From DASWOJ01 sp964242415 (GTDB taxonomy: Bacteria > Pseudomonadota > Alphaproteobacteria > Acetobacterales > Acetobacteraceae), in the NCBI GenBank assembly GCA_964242415.1, contig CAXTAT010000002.1, forward strand, positions 62,001-126,000: a stretch of DNA of 64,000 nucleotides. Direction: 5' to 3'. Under the pieces are notes generated by a model. That model did no database searches, had not been told where the DNA came from, and saw nothing but the letters and a program-made list of their open reading frames with translations. How positions within the stretch are numbered: position 1 is the stretch's first letter; every line of letters starts with the position of its first letter. The position numbers and the translations under genes were made by a program. Shown here piece by piece: positions 44,116 to 52,600 of the stretch.

Positions 44116-45662
44116 TCCAACCAATCCCTCAGCCGAAAATGGCACCTGCGGCGGTCCACCCGATGGCCCGCCGGCTGACCCATCGCGACCGCCTTCTCTG
44201 CTTTGCAGTCTTGGCGTCGTTGCTGCCCGGCGTGGCCGCTGCCCAGACCGAGGTGGCGCCCGCGCCCCAGGTCGGGCCGGACCTCAACTTGCCCAGTACG
44301 CCGCCGAGGTTGCCGCCGGGCGCCTCCGGGACGGACCGCCGGGCCACTGGCGGCGTGCTGGTGATCCCCGTCGGGACCGGCCAGTTGGTGCAGCTGCCGG
44401 GGCCGGCGACATCGGTGGTGGCCGCCGACCCGCGGGTGGCGCGCATCCAGCCGCTGTCGCCGACCAGCCTGTTCGTGGTGGGCATCGCTGCCGGGCGCAC
44501 GACGCTGCTGGCCACCAACGACGCCGGCGCGCCGGTGGCGCAGTTCGAGGTAAACGTGCGCGGCGGGCCGGAGGCGGCGGTCATCGACAGCAAGCAGACG
44601 GCGGCGCAGGTGCAATCCACGCTGCGGAAGTCGTTGCGTGGGGCGGCGAACGTCACGGTGTTCGGCAGCCCAGCCGGGTTGGTGCTGTCGGGCAAGGTTC
44701 ATAATGCCGCTGAGGCGGAGCAGGTGGTCGCCCTCACCCGCTCCCTCTCCAGCGACAAGCAACCGGTGGTGAACAACCTAGCTGTGGAGGGCGCCATCCA
44801 GGTGAACGTCCGCGTCCGCATCGCCGAGATCAGCCGCAACATCTCGCGCGAGCTTGGGTTCAACTGGTCGGCGCTGGCCAACCTGTCCGGCGCGGCGATC
44901 GGCCTGCAGACGGCCAGTGCCGTCGGCGCCCTGGCGCAAGGCGGCGGGCAGATCACCTTTAACGGCGGGGGGCGCAACTTCGACGTCAACTCCCTCATCG
45001 ACGCCCTGGCGCAAGACCAATTGATCAGCTTGCTGGCAGAGCCGAACTTGACGGCGCTGAGCGGGGAGACCGCGAGCTTCCTGGTCGGCGGGGAGTTCCC
45101 GATTCCGATCGCCTCCAGCGGCGGCTCGATCAACACGATCACCGTCGTTTTCAAGCAGTACGGCATCAGCCTGGCCTTCACGCCCACGGTGCTGTCGGAC
45201 GACCGGGTGAACATGAAGATCCGGCCGGAGGTCAGCGAGCTCAGCAACGTGGGCGCGGTTACCTTGCCGGGCGCAACGGCCGGCAGCCCGTCCATCCCGG
45301 CGCTGATCGTTCGCCGGGCTGAGACGACGCTGGAAATGGCCAGCGGCCAGAGCTTCGCAATAGCCGGGCTGTTGCAGCGTAACACCTCGCAGAGCGACAA
45401 TGGCACGGCCTGGCTGAGCGACATCCCGGTGCTGGGTGCGCTGTTCCGGTCCGAGTCGTTCCAGCGCAATGAAACCGAGCTGGTGATCATCGTCACACCT
45501 TATGTGGTCCGCCCGCCGGCCCAGCAGTCCCTGGTGCGCGCTCCGACAGACGGCTTCCGGGCGGCCACGGACTTGGACCGCATTCTGTATCAACGGCAGA
45601 TCGCGCGTACTGGCACGGCCCGTGCGCAGGCGCCGCTTAACGCCGGCTTTATTCTGGAGTGA
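44112..45662 (+). CDS. cpaC: Secretin CpaC/RcpA
   Basis: Outer-membrane pore of the Tad pilus, 516 residues. An export signal region (LLCFAVLASLLPGVAAAQ) starts near residue 32. The pilus N-domain (T2SS-T3SS_pil_N) covers VLVIPVGTGQLVQLPGPATSVVAADPRVA, and a BON-like part VTVFGSPAGLVLSGKVHNAAEAEQV. The secretin domain ends with VGGEFPIPIASSGG, AGLLQRN and ETELVIIVTPYVVRP. It is followed by the CpaD-like gene with overlap. Confidence 0.95.
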   Translation: MIQPIPQPKMAPAAVHPMARRLTHRDRLLCFAVLASLLPGVAAAQTEVAPAPQVGPDLNLPSTPPRLPPGASGTDRRATGGVLVIPVGTGQLVQLPGPATSVVAADPRVARIQPLSPTSLFVVGIAAGRTTLLATNDAGAPVAQFEVNVRGGPEAAVIDSKQTAAQVQSTLRKSLRGAANVTVFGSPAGLVLSGKVHNAAEAEQVVALTRSLSSDKQPVVNNLAVEGAIQVNVRVRIAEISRNISRELGFNWSALANLSGAAIGLQTASAVGALAQGGGQITFNGGGRNFDVNSLIDALAQDQLISLLAEPNLTALSGETASFLVGGEFPIPIASSGGSINTITVVFKQYGISLAFTPTVLSDDRVNMKIRPEVSELSNVGAVTLPGATAGSPSIPALIVRRAETTLEMASGQSFAIAGLLQRNTSQSDNGTAWLSDIPVLGALFRSESFQRNETELVIIVTPYVVRPPAQQSLVRAPTDGFRAATDLDRILYQRQIARTGTARAQAPLNAGFILE

Positions 45663-45667
45663 TCGAG

Positions 45668-45961
45668 ATGATGCACAGAAGTGACCGGAAGCTCGTCGGA
45701 TCGGCCTTGTTGCTCTCCTGCTGCCTGGGCGTGGGCGGGTGCAGCTACGATCCGTGGCAGCGCGAAGGCACCTGGACGCCTAGCGGCGTCAACGACGCGA
45801 ACCTGGCTGCGATGGTCGCCAACCCAGCCGATCTATACGGCAATGCCGGCTCGCCCTTCAGCCGCGGCAGCGCCGCAGCCCCGGCAGTGGACCGCCTGCT
45901 GACAGACCAGGTCAAGGTATTCAAAAACGTCACCACCAGTTCCGTCGGGGGCGGAAGCTAG
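45668..45961 (+). CDS. Short CpaD-like pilus lipoprotein
   Basis: 97-residue lipoprotein. Signal with lipobox GVGGC at about residues 16-20, then SYDPWQREGTWTPSGVNDANLAAMVANPADLYGNA and a Ser/Val-rich end. NLAAMVANPADL is the conserved segment of CpaD, but usual CpaD proteins are about 200 residues, so most of the N-terminal domain is missing. ATG 45668 has GGAG about nine bases upstream; GTG 45659 overlapping the cpaC stop is an alternative. Position between cpaC and cpaE is exactly that of cpaD. Confidence 0.75.
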   Translation: MMHRSDRKLVGSALLLSCCLGVGGCSYDPWQREGTWTPSGVNDANLAAMVANPADLYGNAGSPFSRGSAAAPAVDRLLTDQVKVFKNVTTSSVGGGS

Positions 45962-45965
45962 CGGC

Positions 45966-47183
45966 ATGGGAGCACTGCTGACTGCACGTCCCGCCGATGC
46001 ACCTGTCGTCCGGACCGACCGCATCCCTGTCCTGGCGTTCGCCACCGACGAGGCCAGCGAGCATGCCCTGCGCGGCGGCCTGCAAGACCTTGCCGAGGGC
46101 GTCCAGTGCAAGCGCGGCGACCTGCGCGCCTGCGCCAAGCTGCTGGAGCGTGAGGGCACGCCGCTGGTGCTGATCGTGGACGTCTCAGGCCTCGACCGCC
46201 CAATCCAGGCTTTGGACGAACTGGCCGTGGTGTGCACCCCGGACGTGCGCCTGCTGGTGATCGGCGACCGCACCGACGTGGGTTTCTACCGCGAGCTGAC
46301 GCGCGAAATCGGCGCACTGGAATACCTGTACAAGCCGCTGACCCGCGACAACGTCAACCGCATGTTCGGGCCGCACATCCAGGGCATGGTTGGCACAGTG
46401 GCGCCGGACCGCGGCGGGCGGATCGTCACCGTCAGCGGCGCCCGGGGCGGCGTCGGCTCCACCACCATCGCCGTGAACCTGGCGCTGCAACTGGCGGAGA
46501 CCACGCGCGGCCACATCGCGTTGCTGGACCTGCACCTGCGCGGCGGCACTGCGGCGCTGATGCTCGGCGTGCAGCCCGGCGCCGGCCTGCGTGTGGCGCT
46601 GGAACACCCCGAACGCGCCGACGCCCTGTTCCTGGACCGCGTCGCGACCCCCGTCGGCGACCGCCTGCGCGTGATCGCCGCCGCCGAACCGTTCGACGCC
46701 GACCCGGCTGCGACGCAGGAGGGGATCGAGCGGCTGCTGTCGCTGATGCGGACCCGCTTCAACACGGTCATCGTCGATATGCCGATGCCGCCAACGGGTC
46801 CGGAGCGGCACGTACTGAAAATGGCCCGGCAGCGCATCATCGTCCTGGCGCCCGACCTGGCCAGCATCCGCGACGCCGAGGCGGCACGCGGGCTGAACGC
46901 GCAACTGGCGGGCACGCGGACCATCTTCGTGCTGAACCGCGCCAACGGCCGTGGGGCGCTGAAGGCGGCGCTGATCCGGGACGGGCTGGGCGCCGATCCC
47001 GATTGCAGCATCCCGGACCTGCCGCAACTGCTGCGCTTCGCCAACCTGGGCAAGCCGGCCATCACCGCCTGCGCGCCGTTCCGCCGGGCAATGATGCCGC
47101 TGCTGCAGGAGGTTTCGGGCACAGTATCGGCCGCCAAGCCGCCGGGGCTGCTTAGCCTGTTGGGCCTGAAAGGCAAGAAATGA
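45966..47183 (+). CDS. cpaE: Pilus assembly ATPase-like protein CpaE
   Basis: MinD/ParA-like protein required for localisation or assembly of Tad pili, 405 residues. An N-terminal receiver-like domain (about 1-130, VLIVDVSGLDRPIQALDEL) precedes the deviant Walker A region VSGARGGVGSTTIAVNLAL. The P-loop reads GARGGVGSTT, so the second Lys typical of kinases is Ser but the MinD-type layout is kept. VIVDMPMPPTGPERHV is the switch II region. Overlaps cpaF by ATGA. Confidence 0.93.
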   Translation: MGALLTARPADAPVVRTDRIPVLAFATDEASEHALRGGLQDLAEGVQCKRGDLRACAKLLEREGTPLVLIVDVSGLDRPIQALDELAVVCTPDVRLLVIGDRTDVGFYRELTREIGALEYLYKPLTRDNVNRMFGPHIQGMVGTVAPDRGGRIVTVSGARGGVGSTTIAVNLALQLAETTRGHIALLDLHLRGGTAALMLGVQPGAGLRVALEHPERADALFLDRVATPVGDRLRVIAAAEPFDADPAATQEGIERLLSLMRTRFNTVIVDMPMPPTGPERHVLKMARQRIIVLAPDLASIRDAEAARGLNAQLAGTRTIFVLNRANGRGALKAALIRDGLGADPDCSIPDLPQLLRFANLGKPAITACAPFRRAMMPLLQEVSGTVSAAKPPGLLSLLGLKGKK

Positions 47184-48529
47184 GGACCTTCGGCCGCAAG
47201 GAGGACGAACCCGACGCACCCGTGCTGGCCGCGCCGGCACCGATCCGGCTGGCGGATGTTGTCAACCAGCGCGAAAGCGCCATCGAGCAGCTCCGCGCCT
47301 ACGTCATGGAGCAGATCGACCCCATCGCCGCGGGGGAGCTGGCCGCGCCGCAGTTGCAGGACCAGATCGAGCGGCTGGTGCACGAGGTCGCCACCAAGCG
47401 CCGGATCGAAATCTCCGCCCGCGAGCAGGCGCGCGTGGCCGAGGAGATCACCTACGACATGGTGGGCTACGGCCCGTTGGAGCCGCTGCTGCGCGACGAC
47501 AGCATCAGCGACATCATGGTCAACGGCCCCAACCGCGTGTTCATCGAGCGCAAGGGCAAGGTGTACCAGTCGGATGTGACGTTCACCAGCGCCGCGCAGC
47601 TCGGCAGCATCGCGCAGAAGATGGCCGCCAGCGTCGGCCGCCGGGTGGACGAGAGCAGCCCGCTGGTCGATTGCCGCCTGCCGGACGGCAGCCGCGTGAA
47701 CGTGGTGTTCCCGCCGCTCGCCATCGATGGCGCGTGCATCAGCATCCGGAAATTCAGCAAGAAGAAGCTCGACTTCGACGCCATGGTGGCTGGCGGCAGC
47801 ATGTCGTCGCACGTGGCGCGCATCCTGGAGATCGCCGCGCGCTGCCGGCTGAACATCGTGATCTCCGGCGGCACCGGCTCGGGCAAGACGACGATGCTGA
47901 ACGCGCTCAGCCGGCTGATCGACGTGGGCGAGCGCATCGTCACCATCGAGGACGCGGCGGAGCTGCAGTTGCAGCAGCCGCATGTCGTCCGCCTGGAGAC
48001 CCGGCCGCTGAACATGGAGGGCAAGGGCGAGGTCAACCAGCGCGATCTGCTGAAGAACGCGCTGCGGATGCGGCCCGACCGCATCATCGTCGGCGAGGTC
48101 CGCGGCGCCGAGGCGTTCGACATGCTGCAGGCGATGAACACCGGCCATGACGGCTCGATCTGCACCATCCACGCCAATACCACGCGCGACGCGCTGACGC
48201 GGATCGAGAACATGGTGCAGATGGGTTTCAGCCTGCCGCCACGCGCGATACGCATGCAGATCGCCGGCGCGGTGGACCTGATCATCCAGGTCGAGCGGAT
48301 GCGGGACGGCGTGCGCCGGCTGTCTCAGGTGTCGGAGATCGTTGGAATGGAGGGCGACGTGATCACCATGAATGAGGTGTTCGCCTTTGAGTTCGTCGGC
48401 GAGGACGCGACCGGGCGCCTGAGCGGAACCTACAAGACCTCTGGCGCGCAGCCCGGCTTCATGGAGAAGCTGCGCTACTATGGCTACGACAAGACTTGGA
48501 TGAGCGCGCTGGTGGAGGCGGCCCGATGA
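47180..48529 (+). CDS. cpaF: Tad pilus assembly ATPase CpaF/TadA
   Basis: Secretion-type ATPase powering pilus extension and retraction, 449 residues. N-terminal helical region, then the block GPLEPLLRDDSISDIMVNGPNRVFIERKG. Walker A is GGTGSGKTTMLNAL, the Asp box is IVTIEDAAELQL, the Walker B region RPDRIIVGEVRG, and the His box HDGSICTIHANT. It couples to tadB through ATGA. Confidence 0.97.
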   Translation: MRTFGRKEDEPDAPVLAAPAPIRLADVVNQRESAIEQLRAYVMEQIDPIAAGELAAPQLQDQIERLVHEVATKRRIEISAREQARVAEEITYDMVGYGPLEPLLRDDSISDIMVNGPNRVFIERKGKVYQSDVTFTSAAQLGSIAQKMAASVGRRVDESSPLVDCRLPDGSRVNVVFPPLAIDGACISIRKFSKKKLDFDAMVAGGSMSSHVARILEIAARCRLNIVISGGTGSGKTTMLNALSRLIDVGERIVTIEDAAELQLQQPHVVRLETRPLNMEGKGEVNQRDLLKNALRMRPDRIIVGEVRGAEAFDMLQAMNTGHDGSICTIHANTTRDALTRIENMVQMGFSLPPRAIRMQIAGAVDLIIQVERMRDGVRRLSQVSEIVGMEGDVITMNEVFAFEFVGEDATGRLSGTYKTSGAQPGFMEKLRYYGYDKTWMSALVEAAR

Positions 48530-49488
48530 TGACCGCCCTGCTCGCCGCGGTCGGCGGCGTCACCCTGCTGGTTGGCGGCGGCGGGATCATCCTGCTGGAG
48601 GCCCGGGGCGACACCGTGATGCGGGAGCGGGTCCGCCTCGCCGGCGGCCAGGCGGAGGGCGGTGCGGCGCCGGCGATCACCACGCAGCAGAGCATCCGCA
48701 GCCGCAACGTGGACACCACACCCGGCATGACGCGGCTGTTCCGCTGGATTGGCCACAAGCCGGACATGGGATCGACCGAGCGTCTGCCCTGGCCGGTGAT
48801 CGTGCTGCTCGGCATAGCCTTTGGGGCCTTGGGGGCATGGCGCTCCCGGGGCTGGGTGGGCGACTGGCTGTTCGTGCCGGCCGGCATACTGATCGGGATC
48901 AAGGCGACGCAGTCGCTGTTCAAGCGGGGACGGACCAAGTACTCAGGTCAGTTGTTCAAGCAGATCCCCGACGCGATCGGCCTGATCATCCGCGCCATCC
49001 GTGCCGGCATTCCCATGGCGGAGGCGCTGCGCAGCGTGGCGCGCGAGATGCCGGAGCCGACGCGGGGCGAGTTCGGCCGGGTCGTCGGCGCCGTGTCGAT
49101 CGGCCGCCCGGTGGACGAGGCGATCTGGACCCTGTTTCACCGGACTGGGCTGCTCGAGTACTCCTACCTCGCCGTCACCATCAGTCTGCAGACGCAGGCC
49201 GGCGGCAGCCTTGCCGAGACGCTGGAGAACCTGGGCGAGATGGTCCGCAAGCGCGTGGCCATGGCCGGCAAGGCACGCGCCCTCGCGGGGGAGGCCAAGA
49301 TACAGGCCATGGTGATGATCGCCCTGCCCTTCCTGGCGGCGCTCGGCCTGAGCTTTATCCAGGAGGGCTACATCGACACGTTCCTCAACACCCCGACCGG
49401 CAACAACATGGCCCTGACCGGCCTGACCATGATCGGCTGCGGCGCGCTGACGATGCGCTGGCTGACGGCACGCGCGGTGAAGGACTGA
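48526..49488 (+). CDS. tadB: Tad pilus platform protein TadB
   Basis: Inner-membrane platform protein of the type II secretion F family, 320 residues from ATG 48526. N-terminal helix (LLAAVGGVTLLVGGGGIILL), and two segments around residue 90. The F domain reads QIPDAIGLIIRAIRAGIPMAEALRSVAREMPEP, and two C-terminal helices follow. Works with TadC under the CpaF ATPase. The stop shares bases with the tadC start (TGATG). Confidence 0.95.
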   Translation: MMTALLAAVGGVTLLVGGGGIILLEARGDTVMRERVRLAGGQAEGGAAPAITTQQSIRSRNVDTTPGMTRLFRWIGHKPDMGSTERLPWPVIVLLGIAFGALGAWRSRGWVGDWLFVPAGILIGIKATQSLFKRGRTKYSGQLFKQIPDAIGLIIRAIRAGIPMAEALRSVAREMPEPTRGEFGRVVGAVSIGRPVDEAIWTLFHRTGLLEYSYLAVTISLQTQAGGSLAETLENLGEMVRKRVAMAGKARALAGEAKIQAMVMIALPFLAALGLSFIQEGYIDTFLNTPTGNNMALTGLTMIGCGALTMRWLTARAVKD

Positions 49489-50429
49489 TGGCGCACCTTG
49501 CAGCCCTGCACGGTCCCTGGGCCGTGGCGGCCAGCTTGCTTGGTCTGCTGCTGATGGTCGGCCTGGCCCTGGCGGTGCTGGGAGCCGAGGCGCATCAGGC
49601 CGACATGTCCGGCCGGATCGACGTCGTGATCCGCCGACAGGTGCAGGTGAAGCGCCAGCTCGGCATGGCGTCCAAGGGCACCGACCTGCTGCGGCGGTTG
49701 GGAGAGGTTGTCCGCGGCACGGCGCTGATCTCGGAGCGCAGCATGACGGACCTGGAGGCGACCGTGCAGGCCGCCGGCATGAACCCCAACCGCTTCGTCA
49801 CCGCGTTCATCGGCGCGAAGGCGCTGATGCTGGTGATGGTTCCCCTGGGGGCGTGGACCTATGCGAGCATCGCCGGGTATGAATTCACCTACAAGCTGCT
49901 GACAGTGTTCGGCGGCGTGGTCAGCGGGCTGATGCTGCCGAACTTTGTACTCGGCTTCTTTCGGCGGCCGTACAGCCGGCAACTGCGCGCCGGCCTGCCG
50001 GATGCGCTGGATCTCATGGTGGTGTGCGCGGAGGCCGGCCTGGGGCTGGAGACGACGGTGGACCGTGTTGCGGCCGAGATGAAGCCCACCAACCGCCCGA
50101 TCGGCTCGGAGTTCGCGATCCTGGCGCAGGAGCTGCGGCTATTGCCGGACCGGGGCGTGGCGCTCGAGCGCATGGGCCACCGCACGGGACAGGAAGGCTT
50201 CGTCCGGCTGGGCGGCACGCTGCGCCAGACCCTGCGCTTCGGCACGCCGCTGAGCCAGAGCCTGCGGGTGCTGGCGACCGAGATGCGAACCGAACGGATG
50301 ATCCGGTTCGAGGAGCGGGCCGCGAAGCTGCCGGCACTGCTGGTATTGCCGCTGATCCTGTTCATCATGCCGTCGCTGTTCATCGTCCTGATCGGACCAT
50401 CGATCATCAAGCTCATGGCGAACTTCTAG
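49488..50429 (+). CDS. tadC: Tad pilus platform protein TadC
   Basis: Second F-domain membrane protein, 313 residues from ATG 49488. N-terminal helix (VAASLLGLLLMVGLALAVLG), a central pair of helices near residue 110, and the F domain block AGLPDALDLMVVCAEAGLGLETTVDRVA. The C-terminal helix is LLVLPLILFIMPSLFIVLIGP. Partner of TadB. The frame is open upstream across tadB, but TGATG coupling and the N-terminus fix this start. Confidence 0.95.
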   Translation: MAHLAALHGPWAVAASLLGLLLMVGLALAVLGAEAHQADMSGRIDVVIRRQVQVKRQLGMASKGTDLLRRLGEVVRGTALISERSMTDLEATVQAAGMNPNRFVTAFIGAKALMLVMVPLGAWTYASIAGYEFTYKLLTVFGGVVSGLMLPNFVLGFFRRPYSRQLRAGLPDALDLMVVCAEAGLGLETTVDRVAAEMKPTNRPIGSEFAILAQELRLLPDRGVALERMGHRTGQEGFVRLGGTLRQTLRFGTPLSQSLRVLATEMRTERMIRFEERAAKLPALLVLPLILFIMPSLFIVLIGPSIIKLMANF

Positions 50430-50468
50430 CAATTGGTTATACTAGGCTAACAATTGCCGGAGGGCGCC

Positions 50469-51248
50469 ATGCTGCCCCGTTTCGTACGTCGCGCTGTTGC
50501 CGCCCTGCCGGTGGTGCTTGCCGTTGCGGCATGCGGCAGCCGGAGGCCGCCCGACGCCATGGCCCTGATGCCGGTCGGCGGTCAGGCTGAGGCGCGGATG
50601 CATGTCGCCGCGATTGCCGAGTCGGAGGGCCGGCCGGAGGTCGCCCTTGGGCTGTACCGGTCCGCCGCGTTGCGGGAGCCGGGCAACCGGACCGCGCAGT
50701 CCCGCTACGCCGGGGCATTGGCCCGGTCGGGCGATATCGCGCAGGCGCAAAGCGTGCTTGCCAATGCGTTGCGGAGCGCGCCGGAGGACGAGGCTTTGTT
50801 GCGCGGATTGGCGACCCTGGAACTGCGGTCGGGACATGCCGGTGAAGCCGAAGGGCTGTTCCGGCGCGTCCTGGCATCGCACCATGACGACGCGCGCGCG
50901 CAGGGCGGGCTTGGGGTGGCGCTTGACTTGGAGGATCGTCATGCGGAGGCGCAGGTGGCGCACCGGGCTGCCTATGCGGCCGACCCGGCCAATGCCAGCC
51001 TGGCGAACAACTTGGCGGTGTCGCTGATGCTGTCCGGTCAGTCGCGGGAGGCGGTTGCCGTGCTGGAACCGCTACGGTTCCGCGGCGACGTGCCGCAACG
51101 CCTGCTGACCAACCTGGCGCTCGCCCAGGTGGCGTCGGGCGGCGGGGCGGCCGGATATGACGCGCGTGCGCTGCTGGAAGGCCAAGCATCGCGCACGCAG
51201 ATCGACAGCTACATCACAGCCCTGGGCGAGACTAGACCAAAGCCGTAG
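50469..51248 (+). CDS. tadD: Tad pilus lipoprotein TadD (TPR)
   Basis: Outer-membrane lipoprotein with tetratricopeptide repeats that helps secretin assembly, 259 residues. ATG 50469 has GGAGGG five bases upstream. Signal peptide ends with lipobox AVAAC. TPR-like helices run from about residue 45 to 220: EGRPEVALGLYRSAALREPGN, SGHAGEAEGLFRRVLA and DRHAEAQVAHRAAYAADPAN. The short 39-base gap after tadC makes it the last gene of the locus. Confidence 0.93.
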   Translation: MLPRFVRRAVAALPVVLAVAACGSRRPPDAMALMPVGGQAEARMHVAAIAESEGRPEVALGLYRSAALREPGNRTAQSRYAGALARSGDIAQAQSVLANALRSAPEDEALLRGLATLELRSGHAGEAEGLFRRVLASHHDDARAQGGLGVALDLEDRHAEAQVAHRAAYAADPANASLANNLAVSLMLSGQSREAVAVLEPLRFRGDVPQRLLTNLALAQVASGGGAAGYDARALLEGQASRTQIDSYITALGETRPKP

Positions 51249-51253
51249 CGCAT

Positions 51254-51283
51254 CCTGCGGCCTCATGGCGGCGTGAGGCTGCG
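51254..51283 (+). terminator. Putative terminator after tadD
   Basis: CCTGCGGCCTCA and TGAGGCTGCGG flank an 8-base loop just after the tadD stop and can pair with one bulge and one G-U pair. No T-run follows. It sits between tadD and the convergent response regulator gene, where a terminator is expected. Confidence 0.4.
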
Positions 51284-51359
51284 GACGCGCAAACCCTGCT
51301 CCCGGCCAGCGGCGCCGCGTACCGGGATAGGCCCGGCATGCGGCGCTGGCCGTTCTGGT

Positions 51360-52142
51360 TCATCCCACCATGGCGTGGTCAGACTGCCGAGGCTCGGCTG
51401 TTTCGGGCGCGCGCAGCCAGTAGCCCGACCCGCGTATGCTTTGGATCAGCATGCCGCCGCCCTCATCCGGCGGCAGCTTTTGCCGCAGGTTGAACACGAG
51501 CTGGTCCACGCTGCGGTCCTCGGCCCGCCAGGCGCGGCGCAGCGCCGCTTCGGACAGGCGGTCGCGCGACACCGGCTGGCCGGCGGCGGCGGCCAGCGTC
51601 TCCAGTGCGGTGAACTCCGCCGACGTCAGGTTCAGCCGCCGCCCGTCGGCGGTGTGCACGGTACGATGCTGCACGTTGATGCGGATCGGCCCGACGGTGA
51701 GTACAACGGCGGCCTGGGTGGCCGCCTTGGCCTCCTGCCGCGTGTTGACCCGGCGGTGCACGGCCCGGATGCGGGCGATCATCTCACGCATGGCCGGGGG
51801 CTTAGCGATATAGTCATCGGCGCCAAGCTCCAGACCGACGATGCGGTCCGACTCGTCCCCCATGCCGGAGACGACGATCACGCCGCAGTCGCGCTGCTCG
51901 GCCAGGCGCCCGATCAGGGTGACGCCGCTGATATCCGGCAACGTCAAGTCCACCAGGACGATGTCCGGCCGGAAGCTGGCCTTCAGCGCCATTCCGGTTG
52001 CCCCGCTGGCGGCCCAGGCCACCTGCATCCCCGCCCGCTCAAAACCGCGCACAAACGCGCGGGCGACGGCTTCATCGTCCTCGATCAGCAGAACCCGTGG
52101 GTTTGCCAACATCGCCTCCGGAGTCGCTCCGCTCACGTACAT
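51360..52142 (-). CDS. OmpR family response regulator
   Basis: Two-component transcription factor. Receiver domain begins PRVLLIEDDEAVARAFVRGF. The phosphoacceptor Asp is in DIVLVDLTLPD, with the conserved Lys in DYIAKPPAMRE. The C-terminal winged-helix domain reads LNLTSAEFTALETLAAAAGQPVSRDRL and LIQSIRGSGYWLRA. ATG 52142 (MYVSGATPEAM) gives 260 residues; ATGs at 52184 and 52247 would extend it. It is convergent with tadD and divergent from the hybrid kinase, its likely partner. Confidence 0.93.
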   Translation of the reverse strand: MYVSGATPEAMLANPRVLLIEDDEAVARAFVRGFERAGMQVAWAASGATGMALKASFRPDIVLVDLTLPDISGVTLIGRLAEQRDCGVIVVSGMGDESDRIVGLELGADDYIAKPPAMREMIARIRAVHRRVNTRQEAKAATQAAVVLTVGPIRINVQHRTVHTADGRRLNLTSAEFTALETLAAAAGQPVSRDRLSEAALRRAWRAEDRSVDQLVFNLRQKLPPDEGGGMLIQSIRGSGYWLRAPETAEPRQSDHAMVG

Positions 52143-52499
52143 GCCTAAATCTCCTGTGGCTTCACGAATGTTTGAAACTAGCATACGGTTGCCGTCATGA
52201 AGTGTACTTCGGCAGCAGAGACCGTTAATAATTGGTGAGTTTGTCATTCGATGCCATGATTTTCCATCCGTATGTCAGATTGAGCGGAATTAGTTAACGT
52301 TTTGTGCCAATGATGCGCGGACTGCCCACCAAGGCAAATAGTCGTCACGCGCGTCATGCTGAGGAACCGTTCGGCACCATCGAAAAAGAGACATTTCTCT
52401 TTGACCTTTGTGGGGTCGCTGCCTACACCCGATGCCTTGCGCCGCCTTGGGACAAAACGGATCGTTGCGGCGCAGTGCAGCGGCAGCGCTGCGGGTTGA

Positions 52500-52528
52500 C
52501 AACCGGCACGATGGGGTCGTGCCGGTTG
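52500..52528. promoter_or_regulatory. Perfect 12-bp inverted repeat upstream of kinase gene
   Basis: CAACCGGCACGA, spacer TGGGG, TCGTGCCGGTTG. As DNA it could be an operator for a dimeric regulator; as RNA it would be a strong hairpin in the leader, about 70 bases before the TTG start at 52601. Confidence 0.6.
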
Positions 52529-52532
52529 AGAA

Positions 52533-52546
52533 TGCCAACGTTGGCA
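52533..52546. promoter_or_regulatory. 14-bp perfect palindrome
   Basis: TGCCAACGTTGGCA lies four bases after the inverted repeat at 52500-52528. Its symmetry suggests a site for a dimeric DNA-binding protein; no regulator can be named. Confidence 0.45.
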
Positions 52547-52600
52547 TCCTGCCTCGGATGCGACGCAAGATGCACGTTGAGCCTGGAAGAGGGTCATCTG

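Larger units (their letters stand above)
52143..52600. promoter_or_regulatory. Divergent control region between response regulator and hybrid kinase
   Basis: No gene recognised in this 458-bp stretch, although a plus-strand frame is open from 52304. The part near 52180-52300 is relatively A/T-rich and includes TTAGTTAACG at about 52289-52298. Two symmetrical elements lie closer to the kinase gene at 52500-52528 and 52533-52546. The region should hold promoters for both genes. Confidence 0.45.

Noticed and set aside
46420..46480. CpaE P-loop as a sign of a partition system
   Set aside because: The receiver-like N-domain and its place between cpaC and cpaF identify it as CpaE; no parB or parS-like sites nearby.
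38985..51248. Tad locus as a transferred island
   Set aside because: The TadE/TadG part is less GC-rich, but the assembly genes match the surrounding composition, and no integrase, tRNA junction or direct repeats flank the locus.
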